Below, in pieces: positions 18,499 through 27,693 of a stretch of DNA of 64,000 nucleotides (positions are counted from its first letter, which is position 1; each line of letters opens with the position of its first letter). A program made the position numbers and the translations under genes. Source of the stretch: Streptomyces sp. SID12488 (GTDB lineage: Bacteria; Actinomycetota; Actinomycetes; Streptomycetales; Streptomycetaceae); the NCBI RefSeq assembly GCF_010548275.1, contig NZ_JAAGLT010000001.1, positions 248,001-312,000 of the forward strand, written 5' to 3'. The notes beneath the pieces are model-generated. The model was not told the DNA's origin. It worked only from the letters and a program-made list of their open reading frames with translations, and ran no database searches.

Positions 18499-18625
18499 GA
18501 CCGGGGGTGTCAATTTGGGCAGGCGGTAGGGAAATTCAGCTACCGGATGAGATGCGTTTCATTCAGCGCGGGCCGACGCCGGCCGCCGTCGCGCGCCCCG
18601 GCGGCCGGCCCCTCGGCCCTGCCCG

Positions 18626-19912
18626 TCAGCGGCGAATGTGCCCGTCACCGGTGACGATGTACTTCGTGCTGGTCAGCTCCGGCAGCCCCATCGGCCCGCG
18701 CGCGTGCAGCTTCTGCGTCGAGATGCCGATCTCCGCGCCGAAACCGAACTGACCGCCGTCGGTGAAGCGCGTCGAGGCGTTGACGGCGACCGTCGTCGAG
18801 TCGACGAGCTGGGTGAAGCGGCGGGCGGCCTGCTGCGAGGTCGTCACGATCGCCTCGGTGTGCCCGGAGGTCCACAGCCGGATGTGCTCGACGGCCTTGT
18901 CGAGGGAGTCGACCACGGCGGCAGCGATGTCGTAGGACAGGTATTCGGTGTCCCAGTCCTCCAGCGTGGCCTCGACGACGGTCGCTTTGGAGTCCTTCGC
19001 ATACGCCAGCACCCGCGGGTCGGCGTGCACGGTCACCCCGGCCTCGGCGAGGGCGTCCAGGGCGAGCGGCAGGAACTCGGCGGCGATGTCCTGGTGGACC
19101 AGGAGGGTCTCGGCGGAGTTGCAGACGCTGGGGCGCTGTGCCTTGGAGTTGATCAGGATGTCGACGGCCATGTCGAGGTCGGCCTGGGCGTCGACGTAGA
19201 CGTGGCAGTTGCCGACGCCGGTCTCGATCACGGGGACCGTGGACTCGGTCACGACGGTCTGGATGAGGGAGGCACCGCCGCGCGGGATCAGTACGTCGAC
19301 CAGGCCGCGGGCGCGCATCAGTTCCCGTACGGATTCGCGGCCCTCGCCGGGTACGAGCTGGATGGCGTCGGCGGGCAGGCCGGCCCCGCCGACGGCGTCG
19401 CGCAGCACCCGTACCAGGGCGGTGTTCGACTCGAACGCGGAGGACGAGCCGCGCAGCAGCACCGCGTTGCCGGACTTCAGGCAGAGGGCGGCGGCGTCGA
19501 CCGTCACGTTCGGGCGGGCCTCGTAGATGATGCCGACGACGCCCAGCGGGACACGGACCTGGCGCAGGTCGATGCCGTTGGGCAGGGTGGAGCCGCGGAC
19601 GACCTCGCCGACCGGGTCGGGCAGCGCCACGACGTCCCGTACGTCGGAGGCGATCGCGCGCACCCGCTCCGGGGTGAGCGTCAGCCGGTCGATGACCGTC
19701 TCGCTGGTGCCGGCCTCCCGCGCGCGGGCGATGTCCTTGGCGTTGGCCTCGACGATTTCGCTCGTACGGACCTCCAGCGCGTCCGCGACGGCGAGCAGCG
19801 CGTCGTCCTTCTCGGCCCGCGGCAGGGGGGCGAGGTCGGCGGCGGCGGCCTTTGCACGATAGGCGGCCTGTGTGACCGGAGACATCGAGTCGTACGGCGA
19901 AAGCGTGGTCAT
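18626..19912 (-). CDS. proA: Gamma-glutamyl phosphate reductase
   Basis: A 428-residue aldehyde-dehydrogenase-fold enzyme that reduces gamma-glutamyl phosphate to glutamate semialdehyde with NADPH in proline synthesis. Recognisable blocks are [60 protein letters not shown], the catalytic-Cys region [17 protein letters not shown] and the carboxy-terminal [20 protein letters not shown]. Length is normal. TACGCT lies six bases before the ATG, suggesting a leaderless message. proB is upstream on the same strand with one hypothetical gene between them, so proB and proA are close but not directly adjacent. Confidence 0.98.
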   Translation of the reverse strand: MTTLSPYDSMSPVTQAAYRAKAAAADLAPLPRAEKDDALLAVADALEVRTSEIVEANAKDIARAREAGTSETVIDRLTLTPERVRAIASDVRDVVALPDPVGEVVRGSTLPNGIDLRQVRVPLGVVGIIYEARPNVTVDAAALCLKSGNAVLLRGSSSAFESNTALVRVLRDAVGGAGLPADAIQLVPGEGRESVRELMRARGLVDVLIPRGGASLIQTVVTESTVPVIETGVGNCHVYVDAQADLDMAVDILINSKAQRPSVCNSAETLLVHQDIAAEFLPLALDALAEAGVTVHADPRVLAYAKDSKATVVEATLEDWDTEYLSYDIAAAVVDSLDKAVEHIRLWTSGHTEAIVTTSQQAARRFTQLVDSTTVAVNASTRFTDGGQFGFGAEIGISTQKLHARGPMGLPELTSTKYIVTGDGHIRR

Positions 19913-19918
19913 GGGGGA

Positions 19919-19924
19919 AGCGTA
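19919..19924 (-). promoter_or_regulatory. Candidate -10 box of proA
   Basis: TACGCT six bases before the proA ATG, with only CCCC-type bases between, hence no Shine-Dalgarno sequence. It suggests proA has its own leaderless promoter. Confidence 0.45.
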
Positions 19925-20026
19925 GTGCGCCGGACGGAACCGTCCACCGGCTATCCCAAACCCCGAGACAAGCCCCGCAGAGCCCGCAAATCCACCGGAC
20001 AGGCCCCCAGACAGTGCCCTGGCGCC

Positions 20027-20500
20027 CTAGAAGGGGTGGACGCCCACCGGGGTCGCCGGCTGTGGGCCGAAGCCCTCGGCGATGCGGTAGTGGTAGGTCT
20101 CGCGGTCGATGACCTCCAGGCCGACGATCTCCCAGGGTGGCAGCTTCGCGGTCTGGCGGTGCTCGCCCCACAGGCGCAGGGCGACGGCCGCGGCGTCGTG
20201 CAGATCGCGGGCCTCCTCCCAGTAGCGGATCTCCGCGTGGTCGTTGGCGTACCGGCTGGTCAGCAGAAAGGGATGGTCGTGGGCGAGCTGCTCCAGACCG
20301 CGCCTGACCTCCTTCAGCGGGGCCTCGGCGCCGGAAACACTGAGCGTGACATGCCACAGACGCGGCATGTCCTTGGGCTCCTCGTACGTCTCCTCGTAGC
20401 GCGCGCCGGCCGCGACGCTCGTCAGGGCGCGCTCCTCGCCGACCTTGCGGGAGGCGGTTCCACCGCGGGACGCCGCCGCCCCAGGGCGCACTCGTCTCAC
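20027..20500 (-). CDS. Conserved hypothetical protein between proB and proA
   Basis: A 157-residue protein from a GTG preceded by AAAGGAGG. The first about 45 residues are Arg/Ala-rich and probably disordered. The remainder (from MPRLWHVTLSVSGAEAPLKE) reads as a compact alpha/beta domain with HDHPFLLTSRYANDHAEIRY and WEIVGLEVIDRETYHYR. I do not recognise a family. It is soluble, lacks Cys, and is syntenic (as I recall) with SCO2586. Position between proB and proA may be incidental. Confidence 0.78.
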   Translation of the reverse strand: MRRVRPGAAASRGGTASRKVGEERALTSVAAGARYEETYEEPKDMPRLWHVTLSVSGAEAPLKEVRRGLEQLAHDHPFLLTSRYANDHAEIRYWEEARDLHDAAAVALRLWGEHRQTAKLPPWEIVGLEVIDRETYHYRIAEGFGPQPATPVGVHPF

Positions 20501-20690
20501 GGCGGCCTCCTTTACCCGATGGTCGTGCGGAATCTCCCTGAAACAGAGAGAAGCAGGTACGCACGCTTCATGGGGCACTTTTGCGGAACGTCCACCTCAC
20601 GGCGAGCGGATTTGCGGGGCGTTCCCCCTGTTTTCGGCCTTTGCGGGACTGAAGTCGACGAGAGGGTTCACCGGTGACGAGCCGCAGGTC

Positions 20691-21818
20691 CTAGGGGTTC
20701 AGGACGACGAGGTCGTCCCGGTGCACGACCTCGCGCTCGTACGCCGGACCCAGTTCGCGGGCCAGTTCGTGCGTCGAGCGGCCGATCAGCTGGGGGATCT
20801 CCTTGGCGTCGAAGTTGACGAGCCCGCGGGCGACGGCGTGGCCCGCGCTGTCGCGCAGCTCGACCGGGTCGCCCGCGACGAACTCGCCCTCGACCGAGGC
20901 GATCCCGGCCGGCAGCAGCGACTTGCGCCCCTGGACGACCGCGCGCACGGCGCCGTCGTCGAGGGTGAGCGAGCCCTGCGGGGTGGACGCGTGCTGGAGC
21001 CAGAGCAGGCGGTCGGCGGAGCGCCTGCCGGTGGCGTGGAAGTAGGTGCCCGTGTCCCGGCCCGCGAGGGCGTCGGCGGCGTGCACCGCACTTGTCAGGA
21101 CCACCGGGATACCGGCGGCGGCGGCGATCCGGGCGGCCTCGACCTTGGTGACCATGCCGCCGGTGCCGACACCGGCCTTGCCCGCGCTGCCGATGTCGAC
21201 ATGGGCGAGGTCCGCCGGGCGGCGCACCTCGGCGATCCGTGCCGTACCGGGCTTGCCGGGGTCGCCGTCGTACACGCCGTCGATGTCGGACAGCAGGACG
21301 AGGAGGTCGGCGCGCACGAGGTGGGCGACGAGGGCGGCGAGGCGGTCGTTGTCACCGAAGCGGATCTCGTCCGTGGCGACGGTGTCGTTCTCGTTGACGA
21401 CCGGGAGGGCACCCATCGCGAGGAGCTTGTCGAGGGTGCGCGAGGCGTTGCGGTGGTGGGCGCGGCGGCTGGTGTCGTCGGTGGTCAGGAGCACCTGGCC
21501 GACCCGGATGCCGTGGCGGGCGCAGGAGGCGGTGTAGCGCGCGACGAGGAGCCCCTGCCCGACACTGGCGGCGGCCTGCTGGCGGGCCAGGTCCTTGGGG
21601 CGTCGGCGCAGGCCGAGGGGGGCGAGGCCTGCGGCGATGGCTCCGGAGGAGACGAGAACGATCTCCTTCTCGCCGCCGCTGCGGCTCTTGGCGAGGACGT
21701 CGACGAGCGCGTCGACCCGGTCGGCGTCGAGGCCGCCGGCCGCCGTGGTCAGCGACGAGGAGCCCACTTTGACGACAATCCTGTGGGCCTCTTCGACGGC
21801 CTGCCTTGCCCCTGCCAC
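20691..21818 (-). CDS. proB: Glutamate 5-kinase
   Basis: A 375-residue enzyme that phosphorylates glutamate, the first and feedback-regulated step of proline synthesis. The amino-acid-kinase domain starts at RIVVKVGSSSLT; LVSSGAIAAGL, VNENDTV, FGDNDRLAALVA, LLSDIDGVYDGDP and GTGGMVTKVEAA are typical. A carboxy-terminal PUA domain (LPAGIASVEGEFVAGDPVEL) follows, as in most bacterial ProB. The GTG is preceded by GAGGGGACGG; in-frame starts further upstream run into a strong terminator. The gene therefore has its own promoter between 21819 and 21904. Confidence 0.97.
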   Translation of the reverse strand: MAGARQAVEEAHRIVVKVGSSSLTTAAGGLDADRVDALVDVLAKSRSGGEKEIVLVSSGAIAAGLAPLGLRRRPKDLARQQAAASVGQGLLVARYTASCARHGIRVGQVLLTTDDTSRRAHHRNASRTLDKLLAMGALPVVNENDTVATDEIRFGDNDRLAALVAHLVRADLLVLLSDIDGVYDGDPGKPGTARIAEVRRPADLAHVDIGSAGKAGVGTGGMVTKVEAARIAAAAGIPVVLTSAVHAADALAGRDTGTYFHATGRRSADRLLWLQHASTPQGSLTLDDGAVRAVVQGRKSLLPAGIASVEGEFVAGDPVELRDSAGHAVARGLVNFDAKEIPQLIGRSTHELARELGPAYEREVVHRDDLVVLNP

Positions 21819-21903
21819 CTGCGTTCCCGTCCCCTCAGGTCGTCCGGCCCGGATCGTCCTGCTCGGATCGTCCGGCTGCGCTGACGGGCAATTTACGCGA
21901 ACG

Positions 21904-21958
21904 GGGGTGGGGGGTGCGCGTTGGTCCAGTGGGCGGACCAACGCGCACCCCCCACCCC
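21904..21958. terminator. 24-bp perfect hairpin between the TagF-like gene and proB
   Basis: Arms at 21904-21927 and 21935-21958 are perfectly complementary over 24 bases around AGTGGGC. It begins ten bases past the stop of the minus-strand TagF-like gene and separates that unit from proB. Confidence 0.85.
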
Positions 21959-21967
21959 TGTCCACCC

Positions 21968-24001
21968 TCAGGTCCGCGCGGTCGCCGCCTGCCGCTTCTG
22001 GCCCGCGTTGCGTGCCTCGGCCTTCACCGCGAGGTCCGCCGTCGCGGTGTTGAACTGCTCGATGGACGGCGGCTCGTCGGGCCCGAGCAGATACCGCTTG
22101 AGCTCCGCGCGCTCACCGGCCAGCGGATCGGCCGCCGGGTCGCGCACCGCGGCCAGCAACTGCCCCAGTTCCCCGGCGCTGTTGGTGAGGATCACGGCGG
22201 CCCGTACGGCGGTGTTCTGCCGCTTGAACTCCTCCACGCCCAGCGCCGCCGAGTCCGTCACGGCGTACGGCTTGCCGCTCGCGATGAAGTCGGAGACCAC
22301 GCTGGAGATGTCGGAGACCATCGCCTCGGACACGTTGAAGCAGTCGTACAGCCGTGGCTCGGCGCCCGTGACGACCCGGTGCTCCCCCGGGCCGAACGAA
22401 CGCCAGTACGCGTCGTTCCACTCGGTGCGCAGCTTCTCGGTCTCCTCGTGCCGTTCCACGTCGACGACACCGTCCCGGGTCGCCTCCGCCTCGTCGCCCT
22501 TCTCACCGGCGGGCCCGGCCAGTTCAGCGAGCCGCGCCTCGATACGCGCGAGGTCGGCCTTGGCCCGCGACTGCTCTTCGAGGTCGCCCAGGAAGCGCGG
22601 GTCGGCGGCCCGCTCGACCGCGGCCTTCTCCACCAGCGCGGTGATCCGCTCGTGCGCGGCCCTGGCCTCGTCACTGCGGGTGCCGGTGAAGGGGTGCGGC
22701 TTGTACAGCACGCGGACCGGCGGGTCGGCCGACACCAGTTCGCGCACGATGTTCTCGCCGGCGAGGAGGATGGAGGTGTTGCCCGGGTCGTCGTCCCAGC
22801 CCTCCCAGGTGGGGGCGTACAGAACGGTCGGGATACGAGCCCCGGGCGCCTCCTGGGACCCGCGGATGGGCGCCAGTTGGGGCCGCCCGACCTCGACGAT
22901 GTCCTCGTCCCGCACGCCCACGTCGGCGATCGCGTACCGGTCGCGCCCGGCCCGACCGGCGACCCACACCTCGTCGTAGGCCTTGCTGAACGGGTTCACG
23001 CTGGCGATCTTGTCGCTGTCGCCGTGCCCGATGAAGACGTGCTTCATGGTCGGTACGCGCAGCAGGTGGATGTTCTTGCCGACGTTCGCCGCGTAGAGCG
23101 CGACCCGGACCGTGCGCAGCTCCAGGTTCATCAGATGGATGCCGCCGGGCACACAGATGACGGGGACGGTCGTGGGCGCGAGGTTCTGCAGGATGACGCG
23201 TTCACGAAGGACGATCAGCGGCCGGGTCTCCAACTGCTCCATCGTCTCCAGCCACATGTTGACCTGGTACGCCGAGTCCTTGGAGCCGGAGAAGTACAGC
23301 ACCGTCTGCGGCCGGTACTCGCGCAGCCACGCGTCCGTCGCGGCGAGCACCGTCTCCGCGTCCGGCGGGATGCGGCGCCCCCGGACGTACGGCGCGAGAG
23401 CGACCACGTACAGGAACGCCAGTCCGAGGGTGATGCCGACGCCGACCATGCCGTACGCCGTCGAGCCGGTCTCGGTGGTGATGAGGATGCCGGTGAGCGC
23501 GGCCAGGTCGAGGTGGAGCATCTTCTCGGTGGAGCGTTCGAGCAGGAAGCGCGGCGGGGCGTCGGGGATGGCGATGCGCGAGGCCAGGTCGACGTTCCGG
23601 GTGGCGACCGGCATCCGGCGGCGGTTGCGGATCAGCGTGATCAGGGCGCCGTGCGGGGCCTGGAAGCCGTAGAAGGCGATGAAGCAGGCGATCGCGGCGT
23701 AGAAGATCATGCTGCGGGAGAGGTCCGCGCGCGCCAGCAGCAACAGGACCAGCAGTTCCCGGACCAGGAACCGGATGGAGACGCCCGCCCGCACCTTGCT
23801 GAGGCGGTTGACCAGATAGCTGCCCCGGCGGTGCAGATAGTGGTCCGCCAGGTAGGTCACTGCGGCGGCGGCGGCGAAGGCGGGCACGCTCGGGAGGAGC
23901 GCGGCCAGCATGAGACAGGGGAAGCCCAGCATCATGAGGACCGCCGCGGCCAGCTCGGCCGGGCTGCCCACCCGGGCGACGCGAATAGCAGTGGAAATCA
24001 A
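21968..24001 (-). CDS. TagF-like CDP-glycerol/ribitol glycerophosphotransferase with membrane N-terminus
   Basis: A 677-residue protein starting at a TTG (weak ribosome-binding site). The first about 210 residues hold several hydrophobic segments (VLMMLGFPCLMLAALLPSV; FLVRELLVLLLL; ITLGLAFLYVVALAPYV). The rest is a GT-B transferase of the CDP-glycerol:poly(glycerophosphate) family, with FIGHGDSDK, VLYAPTWEGWDD, VLYKPHPFTGT and SEAMVSDISSVVSDFIASGK. TagF/TarL enzymes build wall teichoic acid chains from CDP-glycerol or CDP-ribitol. An unusual charged insertion of about 80 residues (ERAADPRFL to NDAYWRSFG) splits the catalytic domain. Upstream on the same strand is a CDP-ribitol-type synthase, so ribitol phosphate is the likelier substrate. 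Substrate identity is inference. Confidence 0.83.
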   Translation of the reverse strand: MISTAIRVARVGSPAELAAAVLMMLGFPCLMLAALLPSVPAFAAAAAVTYLADHYLHRRGSYLVNRLSKVRAGVSIRFLVRELLVLLLLARADLSRSMIFYAAIACFIAFYGFQAPHGALITLIRNRRRMPVATRNVDLASRIAIPDAPPRFLLERSTEKMLHLDLAALTGILITTETGSTAYGMVGVGITLGLAFLYVVALAPYVRGRRIPPDAETVLAATDAWLREYRPQTVLYFSGSKDSAYQVNMWLETMEQLETRPLIVLRERVILQNLAPTTVPVICVPGGIHLMNLELRTVRVALYAANVGKNIHLLRVPTMKHVFIGHGDSDKIASVNPFSKAYDEVWVAGRAGRDRYAIADVGVRDEDIVEVGRPQLAPIRGSQEAPGARIPTVLYAPTWEGWDDDPGNTSILLAGENIVRELVSADPPVRVLYKPHPFTGTRSDEARAAHERITALVEKAAVERAADPRFLGDLEEQSRAKADLARIEARLAELAGPAGEKGDEAEATRDGVVDVERHEETEKLRTEWNDAYWRSFGPGEHRVVTGAEPRLYDCFNVSEAMVSDISSVVSDFIASGKPYAVTDSAALGVEEFKRQNTAVRAAVILTNSAGELGQLLAAVRDPAADPLAGERAELKRYLLGPDEPPSIEQFNTATADLAVKAEARNAGQKRQAATART

Positions 24002-24109
24002 GGAGAACCTGTATCTGGGAAAGGACCTGGGAACGATCTGGAATTACTCGGGGATTGCGAGAATTATCTGGCTGTCTGTCCGGTGGTTTTCGTGAATTTG
24101 ATGTGGATT

Positions 24110-25612
24110 TTATGCCAGGTCGTCGTTCTGCCGGTCCAGGACGCCGGCGAGTGCCTGTTCGAAGCCGGAGGCCCGGCCGGCCGCGGCTGTCGGGTCCTGC
24201 TGGCGGACGTCGATGACATGCCCGGTCAGCTCTGACAGCAGCACGTCCAGTGACGTACGGGCCACCGCCTCGGAGGAGAGCAGCGAACCCGCGGGCTCCT
24301 GGCCGAAGGCCTTCGTACGCATCGGTGTGGCCGTGCGCTCCGGGTTGACGCAGTTGACGCGGACACCGTCGCCCGCCCATTCGTCCGACAGGGCCTGGGT
24401 GAGGTTCACCATCGCGGCCTTGGTGGAGGAGTAGAGGCTGTACTCGGCACGGCCGCGCGTGTAGCTGCTGGAGGTGTAGAGCAGCAGCTGGCCCTTGGTC
24501 TCGGCGAGGTACTTGTAGGCCGAACGGGCGATCTGCACGGGGGCCAGGTAGTTGACCTTCAGTGCTTCCTCGATGGTCGCGTTGTCGGTCTCGGCGAGCT
24601 TGCCGATGCGCAGGACGCCGGCCGTGTTGATGACGTAGTCGATGCGCCCGGTCTCGGAGTACGCCTTCGACAGCGCGTCGTCGACCTCCTCCGGGTTCTC
24701 GACGTGCGTGCCGGTGGTCGAGCGCCCGAGGGCGTACACCTTGGCGCCGTACCCCTCGGCCAGCTCGGCGATGTCCTTGCCGATGCCGTAGGACCCACCG
24801 AAGACGACGAGCGTCCTCCCGGTGAGCAACGCACGGTAGGCCTCCTCGCTCATCGGTTCGGGCGTGGCGGCGGAGGCCAGCTGGAAGAGCTTGTCGGCGA
24901 TGAAGACGTCGACGGGCTGGGTGACCTTCATGTTGTACTCGTCGCCCGCGACGACGTGGATCGGCACGTCCGGCAGATACCTGAGTACGACCGAACAGTC
25001 GTCCGTGGCCTGGAAGTTGGGGTCGCCTGACGCGACCTCGTAGGCCCGCCGGATGGTCGACAGCTTGAACGCCTGGGGCGTCTGACCGCGCCGCAGCCTC
25101 GACCGGTCGGGAATCTCGGTGATGAACTCACCGTCCTCGCCGTGCGTGCGCGTCACGATGATCGTGTCGGCGGAGGGAATCGCGACGTCGACGGCCTGGT
25201 ACCGCTCCAGGGCGACCACGCAGTCGTCGATGACCCGCTGGGACAGCAGCGGCCGTACGGCGTCGTGGAACAGGACGTTGCGGTCCTCGCCCTCGGCCAG
25301 GCCCTCCCCCAGGGCTTCGATGGCCAGCTCGGTGGTGTCGTTGCGCGTGGCACCGCCCTCGATGATCCGGACGACCTTCTTGAAACCGGCCTTGGCGACG
25401 ATCTTCTCGATGTCCGCCACATAGCCGGGCGTCATCAGCACGATGACGTCGTCGATCGAATCCGCGTGCTCGAAAGTGCTGAGGGTGTGCTCGATGACCG
25501 CCTTGCCCGCGATCTTCAGCAACTGCTTCGGAATCGACAGACCCACCCGCTGACCGGTGCCGCCCGCGAGGACGACGGCGGTGGTGCGGGGCTTGTCTTT
25601 GCGCTGGGACAC
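24110..25612 (-). CDS. Bifunctional ribitol-5-phosphate cytidylyltransferase / ribulose-5-phosphate reductase
   Basis: A 500-residue fusion. Residues about 1-240 are an IspD/TarI-type cytidylyltransferase (AVVLAGGTGQRVGLSIPKQL; HDAVRPLLSQRVIDD; RRGQTPQAFKL). Residues about 265-485 are a short-chain dehydrogenase with the nucleotide motif VVFGGSYGIGKD and the catalytic YSLYSSTK. The same domain order is known in Haemophilus Acs1/Bcs1, which reduces ribulose 5-phosphate to ribitol 5-phosphate and activates it as CDP-ribitol. The GTG is preceded by AGGTAGG. Next to a TagF-like polymerase, it points to a ribitol-phosphate cell-wall polymer. An isoprenoid (IspD) role is unlikely because of the reductase fusion. 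Confidence 0.87.
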   Translation of the reverse strand: MSQRKDKPRTTAVVLAGGTGQRVGLSIPKQLLKIAGKAVIEHTLSTFEHADSIDDVIVLMTPGYVADIEKIVAKAGFKKVVRIIEGGATRNDTTELAIEALGEGLAEGEDRNVLFHDAVRPLLSQRVIDDCVVALERYQAVDVAIPSADTIIVTRTHGEDGEFITEIPDRSRLRRGQTPQAFKLSTIRRAYEVASGDPNFQATDDCSVVLRYLPDVPIHVVAGDEYNMKVTQPVDVFIADKLFQLASAATPEPMSEEAYRALLTGRTLVVFGGSYGIGKDIAELAEGYGAKVYALGRSTTGTHVENPEEVDDALSKAYSETGRIDYVINTAGVLRIGKLAETDNATIEEALKVNYLAPVQIARSAYKYLAETKGQLLLYTSSSYTRGRAEYSLYSSTKAAMVNLTQALSDEWAGDGVRVNCVNPERTATPMRTKAFGQEPAGSLLSSEAVARTSLDVLLSELTGHVIDVRQQDPTAAAGRASGFEQALAGVLDRQNDDLA

Positions 25613-25792
25613 GGGCGACCTACCTCGGGGCAACGGAGAACCCTGAAATCGTCCCACCTGCCGTTACCGCAGTGCAAGGTGAGCGCCCTCCGTCGCATAT
25701 CCGCGCGCAACCTGTCATTCACCTGAGAATATTTCGGCGATTCTGCTTAGGGTCCGCCCACGGTCGGCCGCAAGCCCTTTCACCGGCGTCGA

Positions 25793-27343
25793 TCAGACCT
25801 GCCGTACTCCCGGTTTTCCGGACTCCACATGGAGTTTGGCGAGAGTCCGGGAGGCGGAAGTGGGCTTGGTCACGGTGTCTGCGATCCGGACCTGGGCGTC
25901 GATTCCGGCGCGCCGGATGTCGAAGAGGTGGTAACCGCGGTGGTTGTCGATGACCTTCCAGTGCGGATTGTCACCCTTGAGCGGGTCCCACTGCTTGTGG
26001 AAGGCGACGGGGTCCTGGTCCCCACCGCTGGATATGGACGTACCGACGAACTCGGATCCGACGACCGCCGAGCCGGGATCGGCGAAGTCCCGCTTGAGGT
26101 CGCTGATCATGGTGAGGTGCCGGTCCCCGGAGAGGACAACGGGGTTACGTATGTTCGCGAACTCGGCGAGCAGGGCGTTGCGTTCGGCCTGGTAGCCGTC
26201 CCAGGCGTCGTAGTACCAGAGCTTGCCGTCACCGATCTTGAGGTCGGTCTCGGCCATCATGATCTGCGAGGCGATGAGGTTCCAGCGCGCCTGCGACCCG
26301 TGCAGACTGTTCAGCAGCCACTGCTTCTGCGTGGCGCCGAGCATGGTCGTCGCCGGGTCCTGGGCACCGGCCTGACTGGTGGCCTGGTTGCTGCGGAACT
26401 GCCGGGTGTCGAGCACGTTGAGCCGCACCAGCTGCCCGAAGTCGAGCCGCCGGTGCATCCGTATGTGGGGCCCGTTGGGCACGGCCGTGGCGCGTACGGG
26501 CATGTGCTCGTAGTAGGCCTGGTAGGCGGCGGTGAGCCGCGCGGCGAACGCCTCGGGGGACTGCTTGTCGGGGTCCTGCGGGACGTCACCGGCGAAGTCG
26601 TTGTCGACCTCGTGGTCGTCGAAGGTGACGACGAAGGGCGCGGCGGCGTGCATCGCCTTGAGGTGCGGGTCGCTGTGGTACTGGGCGTACCGGTTGCGGT
26701 ACTGGACGAGGCTGAACGGCTCGCCGGTGCCCTCGTGCTTGCGGACGCCGGTGATCGCGGACGTCGACTCGTAGATGTAGTCGCCGACGAAGACGACGAC
26801 GTCCGGGTCCTGGGCGAGCATGTCGGCGTACGGCGTGAAGTAGCCGTGCTGCCAGTTCTGGCAGGAGGCGAGCGCGAGCCGCAGATGACTGCCGGAGACC
26901 AGCGGCCGGGGAGCGGTACGGGTACGCCCCACCGGCGAGAGCTGTCCGCTGGTCCGGAACCGGTACCAGTAGTGCCGGTCGGGGAGTAGCCCCCGTATGT
27001 CGGCGTGCACACTGTGCCCGAGCTCGGGCCGGGCCCAGGCGTATCCGCGCCGCAGCTTCCGCCGGAACCGGGAGTCCTCGGATATCTGCCACTCCACGAC
27101 CACGGGCCGGTCGGGCATCCCGCCGCCGTGGAGCGGATCGGGGGCGAGCCGGGTCCACAGCACGACACCGTCGGACAAGGGGTCCCCGGAGGCGACCCCG
27201 AGGCTGAACACCCCGCTGGGCAAGGGGGTTTGCGCAGCCCGGGCGGTCCCCGCGAGCAGAAGCTGCCCGGACGCGGCGGCCCCGACAGTGGCGGCACCGG
27301 TGGTCAGAAACCTGCGCCTACCGGGCGAAACGACACCGCTCAT
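25793..27343 (-). CDS. phoD: PhoD-like alkaline phosphatase/phosphodiesterase, Tat-exported
   Basis: A 516-residue secreted enzyme. The twin-arginine signal GRRRFLTTGAATVGAAASG ends near ARAAQ. The mature part has the PhoD amino domain (FSLGVASGDPLSDGVVLWTR) and metal-site motifs (VVFVGDYIYE; TFDDHEVDNDFAGD; VVLSGDRHLTMISDL). PhoD enzymes bind iron and calcium and release phosphate from monoesters and diesters, including teichoic acids. The ATG has GGAG seven bases upstream; longer in-frame starts cross the upstream regulatory site. Three 11-base units like the streptomycete PHO box lie about 50 bp upstream, suggesting control by PhoP. It follows the teichoic-acid-type genes in map order, and its substrate could include their product. 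Confidence 0.93.
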   Translation of the reverse strand: MSGVVSPGRRRFLTTGAATVGAAASGQLLLAGTARAAQTPLPSGVFSLGVASGDPLSDGVVLWTRLAPDPLHGGGMPDRPVVVEWQISEDSRFRRKLRRGYAWARPELGHSVHADIRGLLPDRHYWYRFRTSGQLSPVGRTRTAPRPLVSGSHLRLALASCQNWQHGYFTPYADMLAQDPDVVVFVGDYIYESTSAITGVRKHEGTGEPFSLVQYRNRYAQYHSDPHLKAMHAAAPFVVTFDDHEVDNDFAGDVPQDPDKQSPEAFAARLTAAYQAYYEHMPVRATAVPNGPHIRMHRRLDFGQLVRLNVLDTRQFRSNQATSQAGAQDPATTMLGATQKQWLLNSLHGSQARWNLIASQIMMAETDLKIGDGKLWYYDAWDGYQAERNALLAEFANIRNPVVLSGDRHLTMISDLKRDFADPGSAVVGSEFVGTSISSGGDQDPVAFHKQWDPLKGDNPHWKVIDNHRGYHLFDIRRAGIDAQVRIADTVTKPTSASRTLAKLHVESGKPGVRQV

Positions 27344-27394
27344 CGCTGAACTCCGTTGCGTGGGGGGCCCGTTGGACCTACGGAAGCTCCCACG

Positions 27395-27427
27395 ACAGGA
27401 CGAACAGGAGACCCCCGAGAAATGAAC
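27395..27427 (-). promoter_or_regulatory. PHO-box-like direct repeats upstream of phoD
   Basis: On the minus strand three adjacent 11-base units read GTTCATTTCTC, GGGGGTCTCCT and GTTCGTCCTGT. The first and third match the GTTCA-type unit of streptomycete PhoP sites; the middle one is degenerate. The site begins about 50 bp before the phoD ATG. Confidence 0.5.
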
Positions 27428-27642
27428 CAGGGGGAGATCATAGGGAACGGCGCGTGCGTCGCCGCAGGCGGGGTCGTTACAGCCCGGGCGGCATCTCTTC
27501 AGCACCGCCCGGAACCATCCAGCCCGTCCGGCACCTTTTCAGCACCGGCCCGCACATCCAGCCCGTCCGGCGTTTGAGGACGAGGCCCCTTCAGGGCCGA
27601 AGCGGGGGTCTGGGGGCGCAGCCCCCAGAAACAGGATGGGAC
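27428..27642. repeat. Intergenic repeat with two near-identical units
   Basis: Two units of about 39 bp, each carrying TTCAGCACCG and then CATCCAGCCCGTCCGGC (27516-27532 and 27555-27571). They are followed by GTTTGAGGACGAGGCC and a TCTGGGGGCGCAGCCCCCAG hairpin. The latter part is a common streptomycete intergenic motif. No gene is supported here. Confidence 0.6.
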
Positions 27643-27686
27643 GGGTGGGGGCGGCGGGGGCGAAACACACCCCGCCGCCCCCACCC
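27643..27686 (-). terminator. Terminator downstream of obgE
   Basis: A 17-bp perfect stem (27643-27659 with 27670-27686) around a ten-base A-rich loop, eight bases past the obgE stop on the minus strand. Confidence 0.8.
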
Positions 27687-27693
27687 GATCCCC

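Noticed and set aside
18508..18513. TTGACA as the -35 box or TTG start of the SCO2584-type gene
   Set aside because: It is only nine bases from the TACTCT hexamer, too close for a -35 paired with it. As a start codon it has no ribosome-binding site, whereas the later GTG has the same promoter spacing as its neighbour.
24110..25612. IspD of isoprenoid synthesis
   Set aside because: The amino domain is of that superfamily, but the fused short-chain dehydrogenase and the TagF-like neighbour fit CDP-ribitol synthesis better.
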